This document shows positions 10,084-22,300 of a stretch of 64,000 nt of DNA, in pieces. The stretch is from Lathyrus oleraceus (Eukaryota > Streptophyta > Magnoliopsida > Fabales > Fabaceae), in the NCBI RefSeq assembly GCF_024323335.1, contig NC_066581.1, positions 226,812,539-226,876,538 on the forward strand, in the 5' to 3' direction. How positions within the stretch are numbered: the first letter of the stretch is position 1; every line of letters starts with the position of its first letter. Below the pieces are notes generated by a model. That model searched no databases and had not been told where the DNA came from. It saw nothing but the letters and a program-made list of their open reading frames with translations. The position numbers were made by a program, and so were the translations under genes.

Positions 10084-12389
10084 TGTAACACCCTATTTCC
10101 CTAACATATAAATATAATTAAATCAGAGTTTTTCACAATATTCACACATAGGATGTTACACATATCGAAACACACACATGTTGATCATGTAACACTTAAT
10201 TTAAATAAACATGCAACACCTATCATCGCATGCCCACCTTCACTTAGGGTATCATCGCAGCGGAAATACTCAATTAAAACACACCAATTTAAATCTCATA
10301 ATAAATCTCATATCATAAGTAAAAAGCATTGACTCATGAGTCTTCTCCAAATGCTTATCACACCAAAACATAAGATATGAGAGTATACATTGTCTCTTAG
10401 AAATATCAACCTAAAACAAACAAAGCGCTCCCTAGTGTTACATATCAGAGGATAACCAAGGCTAAACCAAAGAAACTAAAAGAAATAGCTCTAGGAGGTA
10501 GCTTCCACTCACAATGTCGACTCTACTCTTGAGTATTTGCACGATGCCCATATAAAAGCAATATTCAAATAGAAGGGGTGAGAAATCACATTCAATAATA
10601 ACAGACATATACTGCAAGGTAGGATATCAGCACATAACATAATCTACATAATCTCAAATCACAGTATACCAATTACAATCTCACCCCCAACACACCAATC
10701 AATCACCACTCAACAAATATACATATAACTTGTTATGCAATGCAACTCAACTATGTAAATCGATGCACATGCATGTGGTACCATACAATCAAAAGGTTCC
10801 TTAGTGAACCGGGTTCACCCTACTCGAACCCTGAATCCACTATACTCAGATTTGGGACAAGCCACCAATCTATCTTGCTCGGATTGTAACTTTCCTCTTT
10901 CATCAACAAGAAAGACATCACGAATGCATGTTAAAACACGTCAATGCAACAATAACATGATGTTTAAAGTCCCCTTTCGAAAGTAAACTAAACATGCATT
11001 GACCCAACAATAAGAGTCCTTCCAACTCGAACTATTATCCACCAATCACATCAACAACATAAATATTATCCTCAACATCATAACACAACAACATCGTAAT
11101 CGTCATCAACATCATACACAACAACATCATAATCATCATCGATATCATACACAATAATATTATAATCATCATTACAAGATAACATCAATAATTACACACA
11201 ATTATCATCAATTAATCATGTTATCATGACACATAATCATGCTCAACCAATCTGTATCGATAACATATAAGAATCTCCATCAATTAATCACATTAATACA
11301 ACATATTCAGTCTCTAATTACATTATCATTTGATAGGAAATCACATTAAATTTCCAACGCTTCGTACATAACTCGATTTGGACTTACAAATCAAAAGCTA
11401 TGGTCAAAACGATTTCGACCAAAAAATACGAACAACGGCTTTGCGTTGAGCGCGCCCCCATGTGCTGAGCGCGGCGGTGACAAACAAAATGCGGAAATTT
11501 TTGTTTTTTCTTCGTTAGAGGTCTTTCGAACCTCCAATTTTGATCATGTAAAAACCCAAATGCTTAGAAAATTGCAACCCATGCAATACCATAATTATCT
11601 CAAGTTAATTCATAGTTTTAACATGATTAAAACATCAAATCATTAATTTAAGGTTATGCATAAAACCTTCGAAACTGCAACAATGATGGAAAACACATCA
11701 AGTATCGAAACAGAAAAATCAGTCATGAGTAGTGCATAAAGTTCATCAATAATTACAGAAAATTCTCATCATACATCACATATAATCAAAATTTATCCAT
11801 ATCATACACCCTATTGGAGGTTAAGGACTCATATACCCTACCCATCATGCATAAGCTCTTATTGAAGATTATTCTCCCTCCTTACCTTGTAATTTCAGCA
11901 AAAGTAAGCAATTTCTATGGTCTCCTCTCTCAAAGCTCTAGCTCTCCTCTTGTTCTTCTCTTTACCCTAGCTTTTTCTCTCTTCTTGCCTATTTTCCTCT
12001 TTTCACCTTTTGTACGTACTGATAAAACTCTTTCCTCTTAACTCTCTTTTTAAATAAAAACTTAATTCCCTCATTAGGATATTTCTACCTTACCCTCACA
12101 TTTTTTCTTAATTCCCACCTTGTCCTCAATATCTCTACAAACTCCTATTTTCCCTTTATCTCATTATTTTATTTAAATAATAAAACTAGAGCATTATTTT
12201 AATTAGTAAAATAATTCTAAATAAAACCTACCAACTTCTAGTTACCCTCTACACTCTCCCCTAACGGTCACACACCCCATCACACTTATTTATCTATTAA
12301 CATACAATAATTAAATAAAATACATATAAATTACAAACAATTCACAAATAACTTAACTAAAATAATTTAATAAAAATTGGGGTGTTATT
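10084..12389. mobile_element. Solo LTR, 2.3 kb, nested in Athila-like element
   Basis: Begins TGTAACACCCTATTT and ends TTGGGGTGTTATT; the ends are inverted complements except for the last two bases (CA expected, TT seen). It is flanked by GTATA (10079-10083) and GTATC (12390-12394), a 5-bp duplication with one change. Removing it brings the two halves of the gag-protease linker of the host element together, which supports the boundaries. It contains an ATC/AAC-rich microsatellite (about 11040-11200) and a CGCTGAGCGCG-like GC island near 11440-11475. No polyprotein is encoded; short ORFs such as 11446-11646 and 11814-12041 have no motifs. Probably a Ty3/gypsy LTR. Confidence 0.75.
11040..11200. 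repeat. ATC/AAC-rich microsatellite
   Basis: Imperfect trinucleotide-type repeats: ATCATCAAC, CATCATACAC and ACAACATCATAATC units follow one another for about 160 bp within the 2.3-kb solo LTR. Confidence 0.7.
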
Positions 12390-12394
12390 GTATC

Positions 12395-14330
12395 TCCATA
12401 TATTTACCAAACTGTTGCTCTTCTTTGGCTTTTCTGACTCTTTGAGGAAAAGGTGGTGGTGATCTTTCTTGCATAAATATTATTATTGTATTGATTGTTG
12501 GCATATGATGTTACATATCTTCACTAGCATATGTCGTGACAGGAGTCTTCAGATTGTTCAATCAAGGGAGATTCTTCATCAGTTGAAGCCTTCTCATCCT
12601 CATATTCATTTCAGGATCTCTTATTCTTCCCTTGTTGATTATTTTCTTGACTTTCTTGAATGGATCCTTCATATTCTTTACTACTTCTTATAGAAACAGA
12701 CTTGCGACTTTTAATACCCTTGGTACCAGAAGTAGAGGCTGGTGATTTAGTGGTGGTAGGCAAAGTTCCAACGACTCTTAAACTTAACGCAATATCAATT
12801 TCCCCCATCAGAGTTTCTAAATTCTTAATGATTACTCATTGGGCTTGAAATTGGTTCTTTGTATCTTTTATTCTCAAAATTGCTTCCAACTGATTATTTC
12901 CATCTATAGCCACAACAATGTTTGGTGAAGAAAATCCAGAGGGAGTTTGTGGTGCTTGAGGTCTTAATTGATTTTGGGTATTACTCTATAAAATATTTGG
13001 GTGGTTCCTACCTTATGGCTTGTATGTGTTACTATATGAGTTGTTGAATTTTTTATTTCCCATGTAGTTCACAAATATAGGATTGGAAGAACACTCTTCA
13101 AAGAAGTGTGAATAGTGTACATAAGTTGGTTTGGGTTGGGTTTGGCCAAACCCAATACCCAATCCATATAGGGCACTCTAGTTTGGATGAGGTAAAATAA
13201 CCACTCGTTACATCAATGTGCCGGTTTGGACAAACCCACTAATTTTCGGATTTGGTTGGGTTGGGTTGTCGGTTGCCCAAATGATTTTTATGTTTTATTA
13301 ATATTAAATGACAAAATGATAAGTTAACATGTTTTTTCATAAAAATTACTCAACATTTTTATATACTTCAAAAAAATTAGATAACCTATTTTTACTATCT
13401 TTTAGCATCATAAAATAATAAATGATATCATCAACTAATAAAAATTATCATAAAATACTAGCAATAAACTTAAGTTACATGACATAAAATTGTATTAGTA
13501 TCAAAATTACTAAAGAGTGAAACATTCAAAAATTAGTTAGAATCATGGTTCACTAAAATAGTAAATGTTAAGAGACTTAAATTGAAAAAAATAAGTTAAT
13601 ATTAATCAAAATAATTTAAATTATAATAATAAATGTTTGATTAGTGAATTTTTTGGGTTTGAGTCCAATTTGACCCAAAACCCGATTTTTTAATGGGTTT
13701 TTTAGTTTTGAAACCCATATCCATCCAATTACCCGACCCGACCCACTTTTTATAGATTTTTTGGGTGGGTTTGACCGGGTTTTATGGATTGATCCAACCC
13801 ATGCACACCCTTATGCACCCCCATAGTAAACACAAACCACTTCAGAAACATTTGTCACAACATTGACAAACTTGGCAACTGGCGTGTTAGAAGTTGTCAG
13901 CATAGTCTTCGTCATTTGGTGAATTTGAATCACCTAAGCAACAAGGGTTGTAGTCTTAGTGACCTTATTGACACCGGTTGGCTTCTTTTAAATTTTGGTA
14001 GTTGCAGCTCTTGAGATTAGACATTGGTAGGTGTTGGCCGTAATATTCTCAATCGAATAATATCCTTCTTGGAGATTTAGACAATAATTCACCACCACAT
14101 GATGCATCCAACGTGTTTCTTGATGATGGAACTAAGCCATATAAAATGTTTCCAGCTGAATACATATTGGAATACCATGGATTCTTCTTATCCATGTTAT
14201 TTCCCTTCAAGTTTTCAAACAAAAGAGCATAAACAATGATTTTTGGAATTTGACAAGCAACTTGATATCTCCTCAGAAGTTTGAATGTTCTTTCTTCCTT
14301 CGGTTCTCCTTTGTAAATTGGATTTAGCAA
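12395..14330 (-). pseudogene. Gag remnant of the minus-strand Athila-like element
   Basis: The minus-strand reading contains, in order: a capsid-type segment (14330-14049, with LDASCGGELLSKSP), a zinc-knuckle start VVCVYYGGA (about 13816-13850), its continuation HFFEECSSNP after the MITE (about 13075-13110), a YSNTYKP...RNHPN tail, the VIIKNLETLMGEIDIALSL segment, a VSIRSSKEYEG motif, and PPPFPQRVRKAKEEQQFGKY at 12408-12475. The last three match the gag-protease linker of Athila-like elements (usual LRSGKEYEG form). The gag start is missing: only about 110 bp separate the PBS from mid-gag. Stops and frameshifts abound. In the knuckle, the second cysteine is a tyrosine (CVYY for CVYC). Confidence 0.7.
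13111..13812. mobile_element. hAT-like non-autonomous DNA element, about 0.7 kb
   Basis: The ends form imperfect inverted repeats: the left end reads AATAGTGTACATAAGTTGG, and the inverse complement of the right end reads AAGGGTGTGCATGGGTTGG after a one-base shift. Subterminal regions are packed with TTGGGTTGGG/CCCAACCC-type repeats. The interior is AT-rich and non-coding. It splits the gag zinc knuckle of the Athila-like element. The GGGTGTGCATGG end resembles hAT-superfamily MITEs, but no clean 8-bp duplication could be read, so class and exact ends are tentative. Confidence 0.55.
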
Positions 14331-14441
14331 TCAACGCATGCAGCATCTACACACATGTCGTAATGCTAGAAGATAGAAAACATAAAAAGCTCAAATGTAA
14401 TTTTTACAATTTCAACGAAAATCAAAGTGTTAATTACACAA

Positions 14442-14459
14442 TCTCCGATAACGGCGCCA
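14442..14459 (-). other. Primer binding site of minus-strand Athila-like element
   Basis: On the minus strand the sequence is TGGCGCCGTTATCGGAGA. The TGGCGCCGTT start is the usual Athila-type site, complementary to a tRNA 3' end, where minus-strand DNA synthesis starts. AAGTTTT separates it from the presumed LTR end, as in other elements of this group. Confidence 0.75.
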
Positions 14460-15238
14460 AAAACTTATTGAATTCTTTTTATGTGCTGGTAGACACAGAC
14501 AAAGTGGTAACAAGTGTTAAAAGTAAGATTATCGATCACACAGAGACTACATTAACTTAAATTGATTTTCAACACAAGAAATTGTGAAAATAGTATGAAC
14601 AAAGGTAAATAATAATTGATTGTTGTCACTTGGTCATAACAATAAATAGAAATTAAGAAGTAAAGATGTTCAACATAGATTACAAGGATGTTAGGTAATG
14701 ATTCATTTAATAATTTCACCTAGTGTGTGAGTATGATATAATTTTTCGTGACAAATGAGGCAAGAACGTGACTTAGTGGTGTATTCCTACAGTATCTTTA
14801 AATTAAATTTTCTATCTTAAGATACTTTTTGAGTAATTAAAAGCAATTATTTTCAAAAAAGGGTTTTGCACTGTAGCACATTCGACACGCGAAAACGGGC
14901 AGTAAGATACAAAGCTAAAGTCATGTACCGGTCACGTGAATGTGGAGGGTACCTTTAAATTAATTCATTTTTTCTACAAGAAAATATTGTCTCATTATAA
15001 ATATAAATAACGACTTTGTGAGTTGCAACGATCGACGAGAACTATATTCCGGTCTCTCATTTTTATAATTTAATCAAAACCAATTTAATTATTGCTTTTG
15101 TCAATCAAAACTTTTATCATCGTTGTAGATAAAAATAGTGATAGTAGATAACAGTAGTTGTCAATTGATCTCTAACGAATCGATAATCTTTTATACTTAA
15201 CACGATAAAGTCATGGACTTGCGGCCACACCAATTTTT
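14460..15238. repeat. LTR remnants between two head-to-head elements
   Basis: About 780 bp lie between the PBS of the minus-strand Athila-like element and the PBS of the plus-strand one. The left part should be the 5' LTR end of the former (reading leftward), the right part the 5' LTR end of the latter. Athila LTRs are normally longer than 780 bp each, so both must be truncated here, or one element was cut by the other. I could not find the junction or a TG...CA boundary. No coding signal. Confidence 0.45.
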
Positions 15239-15256
15239 TTGCGTTGTTGCCGGGGA
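15239..15256 (+). other. Primer binding site of plus-strand Athila-like element, degenerate
   Basis: TTGCGTTGTTGCCGGGGA matches the usual Athila site TGGCGCCGTTGCCGGGGA at 15 of 18 positions; two of the three differences are C-to-T changes and the third is G-to-T. Position just before gag fits. Confidence 0.75.
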
Positions 15257-15441
15257 CCAATAACATCATTATCGTACTCCATTGTTATGTTGTATAGACT
15301 AAGGAATTTTGTTTCAGTTAATTTTCCCCTCATGTCGGTTGTATGCGAAGAACCCACAGTACCAAGATCTTAGTGGAACCAACAAAATATATCGAGCTCT
15401 ACCTACATGTTAGGCGCCAAATTTAACAACCTTGTTTAGAA

Positions 15442-17160
15442 ATGGCTGAAAACGACAATCGTCCTCTTAAGGAATTCGCCATCCCATCACAGGACGAATC
15501 ACACTTGAGTATTATTAACCTTGCGATTTAGTATTATAACTTTGAGCTGAAACCCTCTCTACTGCAAATCATGCAGCAGAACAAGTTCTCCGGTAGCCTA
15601 ACGGAGAACCCTAATTTGCACCTTTTCGTGTTTGTGCAGTACGTTGGCACATTAAAAAGTAATGGCGTCAATCCATAAGCCATTAGAATGCACCTTTTTT
15701 CTTTTTTCCCTGAGGGACAGAGCCCGAGCTTGGCTACAGTCCTTACCTTCGAATTCCATAAGTACATGGAATGAGCTTAAAAAGGCATTTTAGCAAGGTA
15801 TTTCCCGCCAAGCAAGACAACAGTGTTAAGAGACCAGATAACCTATTTTGGATAGGTTGACGGTGATCCCTCTTTGAGGCTTGAAAGATATATAAGGACA
15901 TGATGAGACGCTTCCCATATCATGGTCTGGAAAAGTGGTTGATAATCCACACATTCTATAACAGTCTTCTCTATAATACAAGAATGACTGTTGATGTTGC
16001 GACATGAGGTGCTTTGATCGATAAGCCATTCCAAGAAGCCTACCAACTCATATAGAATATGGCCCATAACCACTATCAATGGGGGAAGAGAACACACTCT
16101 CATTTAAAAGATACAACCTAAAGGTGGTATGTATGAGGTGTACAGTTTTGATCATATGAACACTAAAGTAGATGCTCTCACTCAAAAGATTGACAATTTG
16201 ACCATTACCCATGCAACTACAGTAGTTATTGTGACTCCCAACTGTGAAATCTGTGGAGTCCAAGGACATGTCACTACTGACTGTCAATTATTAGTCGAGC
16301 CTACCCCTAACTAGGTTAATTATGCGTGAGGATATCCTTATTCCAACATGTATAATCCTGGATGGAGAAATCATCCAAATTTTTCCTACAAGAACAATAA
16401 TACTCTATTTGCACCTAGCCCTGCACCCACTACTCCACCTGGTTTTGAAAACCATAAAGAAGCCTCAGTTGCTCCTGCTTTACCAAAAAAAAACTAATTT
16501 GGAACTAATGATGGAAAACTTTGTCTTGTTTCAAACTCAACAAAATAAAGAGTTCATGAACCAGAATGTTCATACCATTGAGCTGATTAAGTAGTTAGCC
16601 AACAAAGTAGATGTTATGGCCACTCATAATAAAATTCTAGAGACACAAATTTCCCAAATGGTCTGGCAACAAGCGGCTACAACTTCCCCTACTGGAATAT
16701 TTTTTGGTCAGCCATAACCTAATCCCAAGGGACATGCTAATGCCATAACACTGCAAAGTGGGACAGAGTTATACGACCTCGTGGATAAGGGAGTTAGAGA
16801 CCATACTGTAAGAAGGAGTGTAGAGAAGGATCCTGAGAGAGTAACTAACAAAGGCCTTAAGAGAGAACCACCCGTAGTTGATAATGGGCATACATAAAAA
16901 GCAAAGGAGGTAGTAGAGAAGGAACAACCATATGTACCTCCTCCTCCTTATAAGCCGCATATTCCTTACCCTTAAAGACTTGCGAATTCTAAGACCGAGG
17001 GAGAATTTAAGAAGTTCGTGGAGCTCCTAAAAACGCTCCACATCACAATTCCTTTTTTGGAGGAAATAACCCAAATGCCTTCGTATGCTAAGTTCCTAAA
17101 ATATATTTTAACCAACAAAAGGAAACTCGATGACGATGGTAAGGTGGCACTCACTGAATA
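15442..17160 (+). pseudogene. Athila-like gag and gag-protease linker
   Basis: ATG at 15442 (MAENDNRPLKEFAIP) starts a broken gag. Visible blocks: KPSLLQIMQQNKFSGS and ENPNLHLFVF (capsid start), ARYFPPSKTTVLRDQI (retrotransposon gag core), a CCHC zinc knuckle CEICGVQGHVTTDC (from 16243) that binds genomic RNA, an AITLQSGTEL motif near 16745, and PPYKPHIPYP followed by MPSYAKFLKYILTNKRKL near 17070-17130. Spacing of the knuckle, C-x2-C-x4-H-x4-C, is intact. Multiple in-frame stops and at least two frame changes make it non-functional. Gag would form the cytoplasmic virus-like particle. Motif order is that of Athila-group elements. Confidence 0.8.
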
Positions 17161-17185
17161 ATGCAATACCATTATACAAAATAAG

Positions 17186-17758
17186 ATGCCGCCCAAATTG
17201 AAGGATCCATGGAGCTTCTCGATTCCCTGTGTTATCGGCAAGTACATCATCGACAAAGATTTATATGACTTAGGATATAGTGTTAGTTTGATGCCTCTTT
17301 CCATCTGTGAGAGGCTCAATTTAGGTGATTTAAAACAAACAAAAATGTCCCTTCAACTGGCTAACCGATCAGTAAAGTACCCAGTTGAAAAATTGGAAGA
17401 CATCCCAGTAAGAATCAGTCAGCTATATATTCCTACATATTTTATAGTGATGAACATTAAATAGGACTCTCATATCCTAATCTTGTTAGGTAGACATTTC
17501 TTAGCTATTGTCGGCACTATAATAGATGTAAAGAAAGGAAAGCTTACCTTAGAGGTTGGTGAGGAAAATATTGAGTTCATATTATCCCAATTCATGAAAG
17601 CCCCTGCTATAGATGACACTTGTTGCTTTGTAGACATAATATATGAGTTCTTAAAGGAGTTGTCGTTAGAGGCACCACATACTGTAGAGTTGGTTGCGCC
17701 TCCGACGCTGGAAGTAAAGGAAGATGAGGTTGAGGTTTATTTAGATGAAGGTTTATAA
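17186..17758 (+). pseudogene. Aspartic protease, Athila-like, near-complete
   Basis: The frame opens at 17186 with PPKLKDPWSFSIPCVIGK and reaches the active-site region DLGYSVSLMPLSICERLNLG (family form DLGAS-xNLMP). A stop at 17462-17464 breaks it, and the same frame resumes with LLGRHFLAIVGTIIDVKKGK (usual LGRPFLAT), ending at 17758. The alanine of the family form is a tyrosine here and the proline of GRPF a histidine. The protease would process gag-pol. One stop codon is the main lesion, so this is the best-preserved part of the element. Confidence 0.8.
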
Positions 17759-17989
17759 GAATGCCTCGTCGTTACTCCCAATCTAATGCCTGGCACAGAG
17801 CAACCGAAAGTTGAGCTTAAAGAGTTGCCTCAAAACCATAGATACGAGTTTTTAGATAGTGAGCTTAACCGACCTGTCATAGTTAATGTTGATATAGGTA
17901 GAGAAGAAACTGAGAAATTCCTTGTTGTTTTAAAAATATATATCGAGGTGATATGAAACATCATCAATGACCTCAAAGGAATTATCCCA

Positions 17990-18840
17990 TCTGTGTGCAT
18001 GCACCAGATTCTACTTGAAGAGAATTCTAAAACCTCAAGAGAGGACCAGAAGAGGCTAAACACCAATATGAGCGAGGTGGTCAAAAAAGAAGTACAAAAG
18101 CTTCTTGACGTCAGGATAATCTATCCTATCTCTGACATTAAGTGGGTTAGTCTGATACACGTGTTACCAAAGAAAGGTTGAATGCCAGTGGTAAAGAATG
18201 AAAAAGGAGACTCTTTGGCCACACTTACAATAATCAGGTGGAGAATATGATTGATTATAGAAAGCTGAATAAAGCCATTAGGAAAGATCACTCCCCTCTC
18301 CCGTTTATTGATCATATGCTTAAGCGTTTAGCCAAGCACTTACACTTTTGATACCTGAACGAGTATTCATAATTCTTCCAAATCCCAATTCACTGAGTGA
18401 TCAAGAGAAAACTACATTCACATGCCCTTATGGTACTTTTTCTTACCGGCGAATGACATTTGGGATGTGTAACGCTCCAACTACGTTTCAGAGGTGTATG
18501 ATGGCCATCTTTGACGACTTCATAGAGGATATAATGGAAGTCTTCATGGATGACTTTTCTGTATGTGGGTAAAGTTTTGAAAATTGTCTAACTAATATAG
18601 AAAACATACTTGAGAGGTGTGTGAAGGTCAACCTTGAATTAAATTGGGAAAAATTCCACTTCACGGTGAAGGAAGTCATAGTCCTAGAACATCTAGTGTC
18701 CGCTAGAGGAATCAAGGTTGATAGAGCTAAGATAGAAGTGATTGAGAATTTGCAACCTCTTAAAACTGTAAGAGAAGTCAGGAGCTTTCTTGGACCCGCT
18801 GGTTTCTATTGACGATTCATAAAAGAATTCTCTAAGATCA
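17990..18840 (+). pseudogene. Reverse transcriptase, Athila-like, broken
   Basis: Blocks in order: VVKKEVQKLLDVRIIYPISD then WVSLIHVLPKKG (fingers, 18075-18180), a strongly shifted region 18180-18420, FSYRRMTFGMCNAPTTFQRC (palm, about 18440-18500), and the active-site box EVFMDDFSVCG near 18537-18572, with both aspartates present. The thumb/connection follows with VSARGIKVDRAKIEVIENL and VREVRSFLGPAGFY (to 18812). At least four frame breaks or stops occur. Reverse transcriptase copies element RNA into DNA in the virus-like particle. The FMDDF variant of YxDD is normal for this group. Confidence 0.8.
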
Positions 18841-19329
18841 CGAAACCCTTGACTGGTCTATTCATGAAGGCCACTGAGTTCATCTTCAATGGACGATGTC
18901 ATGAGTCCTTCCAATTGCTGAAAAGCCCATTGATCTTCGCACCTATAATGCAACCTCTAGATTGGAGCTAACCCTTTGAGATCATGTGAAATAATAGTGA
19001 ATACGCAATAGTTGATGTCTTAGGATATCACAAAGATAAGAAACTACATGCCATCTACTACGCCAATAGGACCATGGATAAATCTCATATCAATTATGCT
19101 ACTACTGAAAAAGAGCTTTTAGCCACCGTGTTCATAATTGATAAATTTTGTTCCTACCTTGTGGGATAAAAAATTATTATGTACACAGACCACGCTGCTA
19201 TCAGGTACCTATTGAGTAAGAAGATGCGAAGCCTTGGGCTGATTTAGTGGATTTTACTACTGCTAGAGTTTTCCATGGAGATCCAATAAAAAAAGGGTAC
19301 TAAAAATGTGGTAGCGGATCACATGTCTA
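18841..19329 (+). pseudogene. RNase H domain, Athila-like, broken
   Basis: After RT, translation in shifting frames gives KDKKLHAIYYANRTMDKSHI, NYATTEKELLATVFIIDKF, IIMYTDHAAIRYLLSKK and KNVVADHMS, the usual tail of the gypsy RNase H domain, which removes RNA from the RNA-DNA hybrid. The DHMS segment is split by the solo LTR that begins at 19330; its continuation is at 24013. Stops occur in several places, and the first catalytic aspartate (normally CDAS) reads as CNNS. Confidence 0.75.
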
Positions 19330-22300
19330 TGTAGCGGTGTATTCGTTACCATTGGAGATATTGACTAAATCCAAGGTAAATCATACAAAGTCGAGTCGCC
19401 ACCGCACTTCTATTTATCCAAAGGAATGGTTAGAAAGCGAACAAAAACCTAAAAGTTTTACAAACAAAACTAGTAAAAGAAACAGAGATCTGGGTAAGGG
19501 GGTTCGTTATCCTAGGGAGCCCTTTTCATACTTGTTGCAAAGGTTATTGTTTTTGTGAAAATTTTATTTGTGCAAACATGATTGAAGAGATGAAAAGAGA
19601 ATATACAAGTTATTTACATTTTGTGTTTGGATGGATAAACCCATTGCCTACGTACCCTCTTATAAAAAGATTAGGATCAAAACCTCGTAGTTCGGGTAAA
19701 AAATCTCAAAAAATAAATGAGTGGATTGATTGGTCCAAAAGCCTTAAGGTCTTTTGTTATCAAAGGGAGAAAACTCAACCTGAAAAACCACAAGTCCACC
19801 ATGTGAGGATAGCTTCAACATGCTAGTGAGGGGTTAACCCTATAATAAGCATGGAAGGCTCATTTTCCATCACTAAGGACAAAGGTGAGTATTATATCTA
19901 CCACAAGGATAACACAAACCTAATAGCTAAAGGTTATGAAATTTTTTGATTAAGAAGTGGCTATTGAAACCACAAAAGAAATTTGAATGAGTTATATTTG
20001 CCAATTAGAAGTATATACAAAAATGGTCAAAGTTGACTTAAAGATTCAATTCAAAATGAGTGTTATGAAAAGAAAGTTTGAAAATCAAAAGCATAAGGCT
20101 TATGTTTCTAATGTTGAAAACAAAGTCAAATGTTTGCACAAAAAGAGTTTTGGTTTGGGTTAGAATGGAGAAATGAAAAAGGAAACTAAGTCCTAAGGGG
20201 AAACAAGAAGGTGGGGGATAAGAAATGAAACCACACTAGGAGTTCCTCTCTTGAGATCATATAGATGATCCAAGTCGTTCCTATCCTTTGGAATAAACAA
20301 GCACAAAGCATAAGCAATCACACAAGTCTCATAAGAGATCCTCAATGTATCTTGTATCTCACTTAGATGAACATGGTAATGATCTTCAAATTAAGCTCAA
20401 ATGGAAACTCAAAGTTCAAAAGCACACACATGGAATCCACATCACACACTATATACATACAAAAGCTCAAACAATGGGTGGGCTTTAGTCAAGAGGGGTC
20501 ATATCAACCTCGACAAACAAGCCAAACTGTAATGGGTAATCTGTAGCTCTTAACCAATAACATTGTATGTTAGGGTGAAGCTGATCAAAATGGTAATGAG
20601 GACGAGACCTCATGCTCTTAACCCTGGCCAGAGTAAGCTCATGACAAAGAAAGCGTGGGGATCCAGAAAGGGATCCTATTCCACTTGACAGACACTGGAC
20701 AAAGATCTTGGGTACATGTTCAGAAGCATCAGCACGTAGTGCGAGCATAAAGAATGACTCACTGAATAACGGGGGATTGGCTACTAATCCCTTTTATCCG
20801 TCAATTTCCTCTACTCTTGGAGGACTTATCAGATAACACATGCCTCATCTTGGAGGTCTTTGGCACAATTGTAAACAAACACAAACAAAGCCTCTGAAGG
20901 AGGACTTGCCAGCAAAATGCTTGCCAAAAAGGTGACAGGACTTCAGACTACATGAAGTAAGAAGATAACTACCTAAGTGGTGTATCAACCACAATCCAAG
21001 GCTTAAGCAAAAGCAAAAGCAAGCAAGCAACTAAGGTACCTGTACAAAGACTAAACAGTTAATATTTCAGTTATAAAACCAACAGACAAACAGTGAATCC
21101 TTCCCACAATTACACAATCCAATGAACAATGCCCAAGCACTCAAATGAACTCATGAGCTCAAGCACATCACTTAAAATCCTACAAAACAAACACAAGTTA
21201 GAACTCAAATCATTTGCATCTCACAAAGTGAGAACAAATCAACCATCAAGGCTAAATGTCCAAACCTGAAACACAAAGCACAATTAGTTTATGCACAAAA
21301 CACTAGTACAAAGACTAAGTTCAAAACCAAACCAAATGATCAAAACAGAACTCAATCTTCCATATAATGCACATTTAAACATTCCATTTAATGTCCTCAA
21401 AAGGACCAGCATAAATTCAATAAGCAAATATCTCAAATGGCCTATGCTATGCAATGATCACAAAATGTGCACAAAGTGAACTTCCAATTTAGAAAATTCA
21501 AATCAAAATAGAAATGCATGCAATGACTTTGAGATTTTTTATGCAAGCTCCTCATGTCATGAACAATCATTATGCAAAAGATCAAATCCAGAAAGGTTCA
21601 AATGCTATGTGATCAAAAATGCAACAATCCAATGTCAAAAATGTGACACAAATTGTCACATTTATCTACATGTGTCAAAAGCAATGATAGCATATGAGAA
21701 AAATTCCAAACCAGTGACCAAAAAATCATATCATGTGTGAATGTCAAGCATGCAAAAAATTGGATCCAATTGTTCAACATAGAGAATTTCACAATGCATT
21801 GAACACAACATATCAAAATAGCACAACATGGATTCAAAAATTCACACATCACAAACCAGACATCAACAATTCACAAAATTAATACCATAAAAAACTAGAC
21901 ATCAAAATAAAACTATGAAAAAAAATTGGAGCTCATTTGGATCATTTTTCTATTTTTTATGAATTTTCTAAGATGAACAAAATAATTGGAAAATGCATGG
22001 AAAATGGAGGGAAAAGAAAACATTCAAATCAATTCAGAAATAACCGCAGCCGTTGGATAAGGCGCGCATGGAAATCAAACGGCTCACATTCAAACATCAA
22101 AGTGCTGCGTTTCATTAAACGCGTCAGCATGCACACATCAGATTTTCAATGCACGCGTGGCTAGTCAAACAAATCCTGGCCAATCAAACAGACACGCAGG
22201 GCAAACACATGGCAACACAGTCAACAAACCCTAGGATTTACAGAGACGCCGGAGCTAAGCTCCGGTCGTCTTCTACGACCATCTCCGGCGACATCCAGAC

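Larger units (their letters stand above)
7860..14459 (-). mobile_element. Athila-like Ty3/gypsy element, minus strand, 3'-truncated
   Basis: Reading on the minus strand: PBS (14459-14442), a 5'-shortened gag, protease, a reverse transcriptase with a large internal deletion, RNase H, and the zinc-binding part of integrase. It stops near 7860, before the integrase core, so the rest of pol and the 3' LTR are missing. Two insertions sit inside it: a 2.3-kb solo LTR (10084-12389) within the gag-protease linker and a hAT-like MITE (13111-13812) in the gag zinc knuckle. All frames carry stops. It lies head to head with a plus-strand Athila-like element starting at 15239. Confidence 0.75.

Noticed and set aside
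13111..13812. GGGTTGGG runs as telomere-like repeats
   Set aside because: The unit is not the plant telomere repeat TTTAGGG, and the runs occur as subterminal repeats of a MITE-like element.
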